Of a DNA stretch of 6,558 bases, positions 1 to 6,530 are shown piece by piece. A model generated the notes under the pieces. That model saw nothing but the letters and a program-made list of their open reading frames with translations, was not told where the DNA came from and ran no database searches. Source of the DNA: UBA6624 sp964343345 [NCBI: uncultured bacterium] (GTDB lineage Bacteria > UBP7 > UBA6624); assembly GCA_964343345.1 (NCBI GenBank), contig CAYFJE010000061.1, positions 1 through 6,558 of the forward strand. The letters are read 5' to 3'. Within the stretch, counting starts at the first letter, position 1. Each line of letters starts with the position of its first letter. The position numbers and the translations under genes were made by a program.

Positions 1-334
1 CTTGCAGTATTTCCCAAACCCAGTTTTCGCTTTGGTACGTCTCGCCAACCCCATCTTGCGCAATAACCACAAAAGCATGGGAGCCAACTTCAAGATTTTG
101 ATAAATGTGCGGAGAATCGCAGAATTCTGGATCGTCAGGAGTACCTACCAACCAACACCTGTATATAGCATCTGTAATATTTGATGTGAATTCAAAATTT
201 GCTTCTGTAAGGGTTGTTGTGCTTTCAGGACCGCTTGTCACCCATACCTCAGGACCAGAGCAGCAGGGAGATCCGTCATTCCCTCCTCCACATCCATAGA
301 AAAGAAAAAAGAGAAGAAAAAACACATTCTTCAT
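1..334 (-). CDS. Lipoprotein with Ig-like domain (partial, 3' end beyond window)
   Basis: This is the first 111 codons of a gene that runs off the window at base 1. It begins at ATG 334-332, 11 bases after the pseudopilin stop codon. The N-terminus is a short lipoprotein signal: Lys2, a Phe/Leu-rich core (residues 4-12) and a lipobox-like F-Y-G-Cys15, followed by a Gly-rich linker. Residues about 29-109 match the pattern of a known Ig-like repeat found in many surface proteins: alternating F-x-F-x-S strand (47-51), Cys60, Cys72-x-S-P, a Y-x-x-L-x-x-G-x-H-x-F-x-V core (78-90), A-x-D-x-x-G (92-97), and a closing W-x-W (105-107). C60 and C72 are the usual conserved pair and probably form a disulfide. 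The product is probably a membrane-anchored surface or periplasmic protein, possibly with more such repeats beyond the window. There is no clear Shine-Dalgarno; a T-run directly precedes the ATG, so translation may depend on coupling to the pseudopilin gene. Ligand and function are unknown. Confidence 0.82.
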   Translation of the reverse strand, partial: MKNVFFLLFFLFYGCGGGNDGSPCCSGPEVWVTSGPESTTTLTEANFEFTSNITDAIYRCWLVGTPDDPEFCDSPHIYQNLEVGSHAFVVIAQDGVGETYQSENWVWEILQ

Positions 335-345
335 AAAAAAAGCTT

Positions 346-1365
346 TTATCTGACGTTGCCGTCAGTGTCAACAATCATTACAATTCCATCAAGCAATGAG
401 TCTGGGTTTCCAGGAATGCCCCTGAATCCCTTGGCATCTGCAATGACGCCGTCATTGTCCGGATCCCAAGCATCACTCATGAGTACATTTGGAACACCGT
501 CACCATATATGCTGTCACCGCTATAGGCCTGCTCCCCATTTGCTCCTAAACCTGGCATACATTCCCTATCCCCTCTTGAATCAATTGAACCGTTTAACTG
601 ATATCCTGGAGAACACAGATAGTCTTTGCCAGTAGCTCTTGTTGAGCCAAAAGCAGCCAAAACCCAACCTTGGGATACGGCTTTTGTTTCACTTGTAGGG
701 TTGTTTTCATCTTGCTCGACATAAGGACCAAACCTTCCTGTTACCAATGATCTGTAAATGAAAAGCCCTGGAATGAAATCAATAGTCTTTGGGTCTCCAT
801 CACCGACAAAATAAGTTCCTGGAGATTGGCAATCATTTGTGGTGTGATCCAGTGCGGACCAACAAGAAGAAGGGAAATTCGGATCATGTAGAACATTCCC
901 CATATATGTTCCAGAAGCTAATGGCATTTCATTAACGCCCAAATCTTCCAAGAGATGTTCATCCATACATCCAAACCTTGGGTCTTCAGCAGCCATTGTG
1001 CACATTCCCCTTCCGTCCCTAATGAAAGGGTTTTTCGGATATTGGTCAATATACCCGTACCTTAATAATGGATCTAGTGCAGACCAGCTTCCATGTTCAT
1101 GTCCAGCAATATCTGGATGCGCAGCACTGATTCCGCTGTAACCCCAAGAATTCGGGGTTCCTCCCCATATATAACCAGGGTAGTATCCATCATAGTCGGC
1201 AGAAAACCTGAGAAGAGCTGACTGTATTATCCTGAGGTTGTTCTTGACCTCAACTTCTTTTGCCTTGTCTTTTGCCTTTACGAAATTTGGCAGTGCAAGA
1301 GCAACAAGTATTCCTAATATGGTTATTACAACCAAAAGTTCAATGAGAGTAAATCCTTTTTTCAT
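346..1365 (-). CDS. Long GspG/type IV pilin-like pseudopilin
   Basis: The N-terminus is a textbook class III (prepilin) signal: MKKG, cleavage expected after Gly4, Phe5 as first mature residue, Glu9 as the E+5 residue, and a hydrophobic helix over residues 5-26. This is followed by a charged amphipathic helix (29-58) as in GspG-type major pseudopilins. The segment D-Y-D-G-Y-Y-P-G (57-64) and the L-L-R-Y-G-Y-I…Y-P-K-N-P-F segment (100-114) are typical of GspG-like proteins. At 339 residues it is more than twice the usual GspG length of about 140-150; the extra C-terminal part (about 115-339) has six cysteines (122, 133, 168, 179, 251, 269) and a D-P-D-N-D-G motif at 301-306 that could bind calcium. 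It would be processed by a prepilin peptidase and held in, or assembled from, the inner membrane. The start is fixed by GGAGGT six bases upstream. No assembly ATPase or secretin gene is in view, so whether it serves type II secretion, a pilus, or another fibre cannot be decided here. Confidence 0.92.
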   Translation of the reverse strand: MKKGFTLIELLVVITILGILVALALPNFVKAKDKAKEVEVKNNLRIIQSALLRFSADYDGYYPGYIWGGTPNSWGYSGISAAHPDIAGHEHGSWSALDPLLRYGYIDQYPKNPFIRDGRGMCTMAAEDPRFGCMDEHLLEDLGVNEMPLASGTYMGNVLHDPNFPSSCWSALDHTTNDCQSPGTYFVGDGDPKTIDFIPGLFIYRSLVTGRFGPYVEQDENNPTSETKAVSQGWVLAAFGSTRATGKDYLCSPGYQLNGSIDSRGDRECMPGLGANGEQAYSGDSIYGDGVPNVLMSDAWDPDNDGVIADAKGFRGIPGNPDSLLDGIVMIVDTDGNVR

Positions 1366-1371
1366 AATGTT

Positions 1372-1377
1372 ACCTCC
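1372..1377 (-). promoter_or_regulatory. Strong ribosome binding site of the pseudopilin gene
   Basis: GGAGGT on the minus strand ends six bases before the pseudopilin ATG. It is the closest match to the Shine-Dalgarno consensus in the window, whereas the membrane-protein and lipoprotein genes have none that is recognisable. This suggests the pseudopilin is translated efficiently and independently of the upstream cistron, in keeping with a structural subunit needed in many copies (inference). Confidence 0.8.
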
Positions 1378-1382
1378 AAAAA

Positions 1383-1411
1383 ATTATAACCCTATAAACC
1401 GATTACATCAA
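1383..1411 (-). promoter_or_regulatory. Candidate sigma-70-like promoter before the pseudopilin gene (weak)
   Basis: On the minus strand TTGATG (1411-1406, overlapping the last codons of the PLP enzyme gene) and a perfect TATAAT (1388-1383) are separated by 17 bases, the ideal sigma-70 spacing. The objection is the expected start point: about seven bases past the -10 falls near 1376, inside the GGAGGT ribosome binding site, so the transcript would lack a proper leader. In AT-rich DNA such a match may be chance. It remains a possible extra promoter for the pseudopilin and following lipoprotein. Confidence 0.25.
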
Positions 1412-2560
1412 TTCTGCCTTGACAGCTTCTGCCAACCTCTTGTAATCTGACTCTTCATTGTAGATTTGTGCTGATATTCGTGCCCATAAAAAATCAGTTG
1501 GATCGGTTATTGCAACTTCTACCTGATACTTCTCCCAAAGCATTTTCACCAACTCAATCCTTTCCTCATCCCCCCCTTTTACAGTTCCAGGAAGCGGAAT
1601 TGGAACCATGCTTGCAAACATGTCTTTCTTGAGATTCAACTCAACACCCCACTCCTCTGCAATCATTTCTGCAGAACTCCAAGCAAGATTGTGCATGTAA
1701 GACTTGACCTCGGCTTCTCCAAAACCCTTGTAAAAATCAATTGCAGAGTTTATTGCAAGCCATGGCGACAAATCTCGTGTTCCTTGCCATAAGAATTCAG
1801 TGCTGTAACCTTCTTTGCCATGGTAACCCCATGAGATTACAGTCGGATGAGTTGAGTCCTGATGCTCTGGGGATGTCCAAAGCAATGCGCAACCTTTCGG
1901 GGCATAAAGCCATTTATGTGCATTTGTCACATACCAATCAACCCCTAAAGAAGGGATGTCTAAGTCAATCTGGCCAATTGCATGGGCCCCATCAACCAAG
2001 ACTTTGATACCTTTTCGATGAGCTATTTCGGCAATCTCTTTAACAGGGAAAATTGTTGCAGAAGCAGATCCGATATGGTCAATCAGCAAGAGTTTTGTTC
2101 TTGCCCCTAAAGAAGATTCGATATGCTCAATTATCTCTTGATTGCTTTTCGCCGGAAATGGAACATTTATCTCCTTGACAATTGCCCCATTCTGAAGAGC
2201 AACAAAGTCCATTGTTGCTTTGACTGCACCATAGACATGAGTTGTCGTAACAAGTTCGTCCCCTGGATTGAACTTCATTGACCTGAGAACACAATTTACT
2301 CCAGTTGTCGCATTGTCAACAAAAGCCATATCTTTCCCTTCAGAAGAGACAAACGAACCTGCTTTTTCAAGGCTCTCCTCTACCAAGCCTTCCCAGACAT
2401 CTCTTCCAAGAAACTTACATGGCTGAACCTCCATCCTTTGCCTCCATTCTGATTGGGACTTCAAAACGGGCAAAGGACAAGCTCCGTAAGAACCATGATT
2501 CAAAAAAGATGAATCTGGATCTAGATGCCAGTTATCTATTATCCTCTTGCCAAATTTCAT
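1403..2560 (-). CDS. Class-V PLP-dependent enzyme, isopenicillin-N epimerase (CefD)-like
   Basis: This 385-residue fold-type I PLP enzyme has near the usual full length for the class-V aminotransferase family. Visible landmarks, in order, are the F-L-N-H-G-S-Y-G-A-C-P opening (19-29) and E-x-x-P-x-x-F-x-x-R (44-53), both typical of CefD-like members; N-A-T-T-G-V-N (83-89), the PLP phosphate loop; D-G-A-H (190-193), whose Asp contacts the pyridine nitrogen; N-A-H-K-W (213-217) with Lys216 as Schiff-base lysine; G-T-R-D (260-263); and R-I-S-x-x-I-Y-N (361-368), whose Arg likely holds the substrate carboxylate. It has no signal peptide, so it is cytosolic. Members of this group include epimerases, C-S lyases (EgtE-like) and desulfurases, so the substrate cannot be named. 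Its ATG overlaps the preceding stop codon by four bases (ATGA), with a weak AGAAG ahead, implying translational coupling. A cytosolic PLP enzyme among genes for exported proteins is the odd member of the operon. Confidence 0.93.
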   Translation of the reverse strand: MKFGKRIIDNWHLDPDSSFLNHGSYGACPLPVLKSQSEWRQRMEVQPCKFLGRDVWEGLVEESLEKAGSFVSSEGKDMAFVDNATTGVNCVLRSMKFNPGDELVTTTHVYGAVKATMDFVALQNGAIVKEINVPFPAKSNQEIIEHIESSLGARTKLLLIDHIGSASATIFPVKEIAEIAHRKGIKVLVDGAHAIGQIDLDIPSLGVDWYVTNAHKWLYAPKGCALLWTSPEHQDSTHPTVISWGYHGKEGYSTEFLWQGTRDLSPWLAINSAIDFYKGFGEAEVKSYMHNLAWSSAEMIAEEWGVELNLKKDMFASMVPIPLPGTVKGGDEERIELVKMLWEKYQVEVAITDPTDFLWARISAQIYNEESDYKRLAEAVKAELM

Positions 2561-3162
2561 TCTTCTGAAAAATCAGGATCCAAAAACCCTGCCTCTCTTA
2601 AAGAAACATCAGCAACCAAAATCAAATCTTCAAATTCTGAATCTTCGCCTAGTGACAAAAGATCTGCTGAAATGAATTTTCCTTTTTTGTCAATTGCCCC
2701 TCTCAGATTAGGAGCATAGTCCATAAAAAGAACATCTTCTTCAGGAATCTCAAAACAATCTCTCGCTTGTGCAGGATAAGAATAAACAGAACAAGAAAAA
2801 ACAATGAGCCTATCCCCTGGATTCAACCACTCCACCTGAGAGCCCTCCACTTCAAGGTAAGCAAGACCTCCTCTAAACTCCCCGACCAAAGGACCTTCTA
2901 TAACCAAGTCTTCTGCAGTTTTCCTGTCTAATCGGGAAATTTCAGATATTTTTTTACCCATGTTTTCAACGGTTGAATTAACGTCATGCGGATCAACCTT
3001 CATAACATCTAAAACCCTCACTCTCGTAATGACTAAATTATCATTTGAATTACTGATAAGGCTTTGGAAATTTCCGGGACGTCCAACAACATAAAGAACA
3101 AAGAAAACTATAATGACGACAACAAACACACAACCTTTGTTCTCTGAGATGAAATCAAGCAT
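2557..3162 (-). CDS. Small single-pass membrane protein of unknown function
   Basis: I do not recognise a family for this 201-residue protein. A ten-residue N-terminus precedes one strongly hydrophobic segment (about 11-27, rich in Val, Ile and Phe), then a Gly-Arg-Pro-Gly turn. The rest is soluble with a mostly beta-like pattern (43-54, 100-124, 142-190) and a markedly acidic end (173-201). There is no lipobox or obvious cleavage site, so it is best read as a signal-anchored protein with its C-terminal domain outside the cytoplasm. Cys124 and Cys136 lie 12 residues apart in that domain and could form a disulfide. The start is the only ATG before the hydrophobic segment; it lies six bases after the stop of the vWA gene and is preceded by TTTTTT rather than a Shine-Dalgarno. 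The gene overlaps the PLP enzyme gene by four bases. Co-transcription with the vWA protein suggests they work in the same envelope compartment (inference). Confidence 0.85.
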   Translation of the reverse strand: MLDFISENKGCVFVVVIIVFFVLYVVGRPGNFQSLISNSNDNLVITRVRVLDVMKVDPHDVNSTVENMGKKISEISRLDRKTAEDLVIEGPLVGEFRGGLAYLEVEGSQVEWLNPGDRLIVFSCSVYSYPAQARDCFEIPEEDVLFMDYAPNLRGAIDKKGKFISADLLSLGEDSEFEDLILVADVSLREAGFLDPDFSEE

Positions 3163-3168
3163 AAAAAA

Positions 3169-5070
3169 TTATCTTATTCCCCTTCTGCCACCCTTACTGC
3201 CAGACTTATCTTCCTTTTCTTCTTCAACAGGGTTCATGTCTGAAACTTTAACATCTATGTTTTCCAATTCATCTAATTCTTTGATCCTTTCTTCAAGAAA
3301 AAGGATTGTCCTTCTTCCTTTAGAGATATCTATTCCTGGAACATGTAAAGTTTTTGAACCAAGAACCCTTACAGAATAATTGCCTTCTAAAATTCGAACT
3401 GGCTTTCCAACAACACCAGAAGCAACTATCGACCCATAAGAGTTGACAACAACAAAACCCTCTCCCTTTTCATTTTCAGAAACTATCTCTAATTGGCCTC
3501 CATTCAAATAGACATTAGACAAGTCCTCAAGAGAGGAACTCAACTCAACCAAGGTTATGAACGGATGAAAAGAACCGCCTGTTTCTTTTGCCAAAGCTTT
3601 GTAAGCAGATTGAAGTTTTGAATTTAAATTAAACCCAAAAACCTCCAATGTAAAATCTGAAGAATTGCTTTTTAGTACATCTTTTATTATGGTTGGATTC
3701 TCCTCACATGAATCACCTCCATCGGTAATTAAAAATATAGATTTCGGCCCTGGGTGATTTTTCAAATCCAAATAGGCAGATTTCAAAGATCTTGTGAGTG
3801 CAGATTCTCCAGCTGGAATCAAATCTTCCAACGACATTAATGCTTTGTAAGGTTTAAATGGCTCAACAGGATGTATTAAAGATGTCAGATAACAATCAGG
3901 ATTGTCACTACTTCCAAAAACCCTTACTCCAACAAGGTGATCTTCCATCTTGCCTTGCAAAAACAAACTTTCCAAAGCATTTATGACTACTTTTTGTTTG
4001 ATGCTCCTTCCAGAAGAAGAATTTATATTATCAAGCAAACTTTTTGAATAATCTACAACAATCTCAATAGCTGGATTATCAAGAGCTTCCTCTGCGATTG
4101 CATTAGATCCCTCTACAACCAAACCTGAGCCAGCTTGAAAAGGAACTGGACCTATGTTTATACTATTTTCAACAAGCGGCAATACTCCTTCAACAAACAA
4201 AGTTCCTGCCTCAACAAGATCACTATCTCTTTTGTAATAATTCCATGTTCTTTCTATCTTCACCTCTTCTCCTGGCAAAAGTACATCTTTTTGAATAGAC
4301 TCCAAAAAGAATTGCCCCGCAGACCATTGCCATAAAACTTTTGTTTTTCCTTTGTTGTAAACAATGAAATCAAACTTTTTTGCTGAAGGATAATTAAGCA
4401 TTTTTACATCATCAGACAAATTTCTTATTATCATTTCAAACCTTACCTGAGTTCTGTCCGGTTTAGCTCTTACCTCAACATTCAATCCATCTTCTTCATA
4501 TCCTGGATAAAAATGTTTCCCGTTTATGAAAGCCTCTCTTAAAACATAATTTCCCCATGTTCCATTAGGTTCGTACCAATTTCTACTCACCACACCCAAG
4601 CCATCCTTTAATATCCATTCATCAATGCCTATGTTTTTACATCCTTGGCAAACATGGTATTTCATCGAATTTGTAAGATCCCACCCTTCCGCATTTCCTG
4701 AAGAAACACCATATGTTCTTGCTCCATCTGGATCCATAGGAAGAAACGGCAATTCTTCGCCTGAAGGGGTTCTATAAAAATATGACTTTAATTTTGAGTT
4801 GTATCGAACTTTAAGAGTTGTGTTTTGAAAAGGCCCTAATTTTCCAGGATAACCAGAAACTACCCAATATGTATAACCTTCTTTTATCACCCTGTCAGTA
4901 ACCTCTATCTCGAATGAGGAATTAACCACAGAACTTGTAAGATTCCCTTCAAACTCGTATATCCACTTGTTTCCTATAGCCATTGGCCAAAAGGGAGTCT
5001 CTGGAAAAGTTGCATCTCCTTTTGCAGAAAGAAAAGCAATCAACAAAAAAATCTTACTTAAAAATTTCAT
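3169..5070 (-). CDS. Secreted von Willebrand A protein with BsuPI-like domain
   Basis: This 633-residue exported protein has several domains. Residues 1 to about 20 form a signal peptide (Lys2, Lys6, hydrophobic 7-15, likely cleavage near A16-A20). Residues 24-190 form a domain opening with P-x-A-I-G-N-K-W-I-Y-E, a start seen in many periplasmic proteins and lipoproteins, and containing C141-Q-G-C144. Residues about 196-278 resemble the BsuPI inhibitor fold: F-x-x-x-I-R-N (211-217), F-D-F-x-V (233-237), L-W-Q-W-S (246-250), L-P-G-E (265-268) and a closing W-N-Y (276-278). Residues 333-520 form a vWA domain with a metal-binding (MIDAS) D340-Y-S-K-S344, G421-E-S-A-L in place of the usual G-x-T-P-L, and T449-D450-G-G-D-S-C, followed by T-G-G (497-499). 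Residues about 525-592 form a small beta-sandwich with a L-x-x-G-x-Y-x-V turn (561-568), and a highly charged tail ends the protein. The MIDAS looks intact with Ser423 replacing Thr, so metal-dependent protein binding is plausible. The ATG overlaps the upstream stop (ATGA), with AGAGG four bases upstream. The partner is unknown. Confidence 0.9.
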   Translation of the reverse strand: MKFLSKIFLLIAFLSAKGDATFPETPFWPMAIGNKWIYEFEGNLTSSVVNSSFEIEVTDRVIKEGYTYWVVSGYPGKLGPFQNTTLKVRYNSKLKSYFYRTPSGEELPFLPMDPDGARTYGVSSGNAEGWDLTNSMKYHVCQGCKNIGIDEWILKDGLGVVSRNWYEPNGTWGNYVLREAFINGKHFYPGYEEDGLNVEVRAKPDRTQVRFEMIIRNLSDDVKMLNYPSAKKFDFIVYNKGKTKVLWQWSAGQFFLESIQKDVLLPGEEVKIERTWNYYKRDSDLVEAGTLFVEGVLPLVENSINIGPVPFQAGSGLVVEGSNAIAEEALDNPAIEIVVDYSKSLLDNINSSSGRSIKQKVVINALESLFLQGKMEDHLVGVRVFGSSDNPDCYLTSLIHPVEPFKPYKALMSLEDLIPAGESALTRSLKSAYLDLKNHPGPKSIFLITDGGDSCEENPTIIKDVLKSNSSDFTLEVFGFNLNSKLQSAYKALAKETGGSFHPFITLVELSSSLEDLSNVYLNGGQLEIVSENEKGEGFVVVNSYGSIVASGVVGKPVRILEGNYSVRVLGSKTLHVPGIDISKGRRTILFLEERIKELDELENIDVKVSDMNPVEEEKEDKSGSKGGRRGIR

Positions 5071-6530
5071 TTTTCCTCTGATGAAATTTCAATCAAGAAA
5101 GGAAGGTAACCTAAAGCCCCAGTATCAAGTTTGTATGGAGGGAAAATAAATGCAGGAGTGCCAGGTAAATTTAATTTTTTTCCCACCTCTCTATCCCTGT
5201 TTACTCTTGATTTTGCCTCAGTTCCATTTCTACAAGATTTAAATTTTCCTAAATCCATTCCTAACTCACTGGCATATCTAACCAAATCACTTCCGCTCAA
5301 ACTTTTTTGATTTGCAAATAGTTTATCTTTATATTCCCAAAATTTACCTTGCTCATATGCACATTCAGATGCGATGGCCGCCTCGTAAGCATTTTGATGC
5401 ATCGGAAGTGGAAAATGATGAAAAGAATGAGATATCAAACCTTTCTCGATAAAACTTCTTTTTATTTCAGGATATTCTCTAATGTTGAAAGCTGCGCAAC
5501 CAGGACATTCAAAATCTTCAAAAACATGTAATGTTGGAGCATTTGGAGATCCCTCTAAATGCCCTCCTTCTATTTCTTCTAGGCCTTCAATCTTGTAAAC
5601 CCCTTCATAAAGGCTTCCTGAAAGTATAGAAAAAGAGCCTTTTTCCTCGACAAATTCAGCAACATTTCTTGGAATGTTGACATTTTCAAACATTATTAAA
5701 GGAAGAACTCCTGATTTGAAAGACTCAAGATACATATCTCCAACAGGGTCTCCATTCACTCTCCATTCAACATACTGAACCTCAAAAGCTCCTGCTATCT
5801 TGTTGACAAAAGTTTCAACTCTACAACCCTCACAATCACCCTCAACAACAATAACCTTTGACCTCTTAAAAGAAGAACTGTTTTCAAAAGTTTCAAGAAG
5901 ATTCACAACCTGATCCTTGGTAACATTTGAACCTAATACATAAGGCCCAACCATTAAAAATGGTAACATTCTTGTTCTTAGTGTCCCATAAGAAGTTTTT
6001 ATCTCCACATCATGACCCTTCATAACTTTGTTCACGATTTCTTGCCTTTCTCTTTTTGCATCTTCTGACTTTTGCTCGCTTTCAAGACATTCCTTAAGAA
6101 TCTCCTTATCGGATTCATCAGCAAAACTCAACAAATACTCTGAAGTTATCAACTCCTCTTCAGTTGCTGAACTCCATTCCTCATACCTAGCTAAAGCATT
6201 AGATTTGTAGAGATGGATTTTTTCAGAATCATCAAGACAAAGAGATGCTTCTAGTATCCTCTCGTCATTTTCATAAACTGTAAGAAATTCAACAACAACT
6301 TCAACACCATCTTCAATCAAAGGTTTTACAAGCTTTACAAAAGCTTCACTTCCGCTTTTATTTTCCCAATTGCTTGAGAAATAAACAACCTTTTCGTCAG
6401 AATAAATAATTTCTTGAATATTCTCGTTTTTTGAATTACTGCTTCCTGAAGATATGGCCCCTATTTCTTCACTAGATGGCTGACAGCTCAAACAAAAAGA
6501 AACAAGAAACAAATATAGATAATTTTTCAT
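5067..6530 (-). CDS. Lipoprotein with tandem thioredoxin/DsbA-like domains
   Basis: This gene encodes a 487-residue putative thiol-disulfide oxidoreductase anchored outside the cytoplasmic membrane. Numbering is from the ATG at 6530-6528, which I prefer over the in-frame TTG just before it because AAGGAG lies six bases from the ATG and only three from the TTG. Residues 1-16 form a lipoprotein signal ending L-S-Cys16; a Ser/Asn-rich linker follows. Residues about 46-214 look like a degenerate DsbA-type fold without CxxC. Residues about 223-318 form a thioredoxin-like domain with C233-E-G-C236 and a candidate cis-Pro at 277 (L-P-L-I). Residues about 330-485 are a canonical DsbA-like domain: F-E-C342-P-G-C345, a helical insert with C-A-Y-E-Q-G-K-F-W (390-398), and G-T-P459 as the cis-proline loop. 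The CPGC motif and helical insert fit an oxidase or isomerase of the DsbA/DsbC/DsbG type; direction of electron flow cannot be told. It overlaps the vWA gene by four bases. Clients may be the cysteine-containing exported products downstream (inference). Confidence 0.9.
   Translation of the reverse strand: MKNYLYLFLVSFCLSCQPSSEEIGAISSGSSNSKNENIQEIIYSDEKVVYFSSNWENKSGSEAFVKLVKPLIEDGVEVVVEFLTVYENDERILEASLCLDDSEKIHLYKSNALARYEEWSSATEEELITSEYLLSFADESDKEILKECLESEQKSEDAKRERQEIVNKVMKGHDVEIKTSYGTLRTRMLPFLMVGPYVLGSNVTKDQVVNLLETFENSSSFKRSKVIVVEGDCEGCRVETFVNKIAGAFEVQYVEWRVNGDPVGDMYLESFKSGVLPLIMFENVNIPRNVAEFVEEKGSFSILSGSLYEGVYKIEGLEEIEGGHLEGSPNAPTLHVFEDFECPGCAAFNIREYPEIKRSFIEKGLISHSFHHFPLPMHQNAYEAAIASECAYEQGKFWEYKDKLFANQKSLSGSDLVRYASELGMDLGKFKSCRNGTEAKSRVNRDREVGKKLNLPGTPAFIFPPYKLDTGALGYLPFLIEISSEEK

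Noticed and set aside
105-299. Open frame on the plus strand opposite the partial lipoprotein gene
   Set aside because: It lies entirely antisense to a gene with a clear lipobox and Ig-like pattern; its translation shows no domain or signal, and no ribosome binding site is evident.
1366-1402. Terminator or riboswitch between the PLP enzyme and pseudopilin genes
   Set aside because: The 37-base gap has a T-run but no inverted repeat before it, and is too short for a structured leader.
1741-2007. Plus-strand open frame of 88 codons
   Set aside because: It is fully inside the PLP enzyme gene on the other strand, covering its catalytic lysine region, and the translation has no recognisable pattern.
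1403-2560. Cysteine desulfurase (IscS/NifS-type) assignment
   Set aside because: The protein lacks the recognisable catalytic-cysteine loop of that group, and its N-terminal N-H-G-S-Y-G-A-C-P and G-T-R-D motifs fit CefD-like members better.
3113-3379. Plus-strand open frame rich in Ser and Leu
   Set aside because: Its composition is what the complement of Lys/Glu-rich coding sequence gives; it straddles the junction of two well-supported minus-strand genes.
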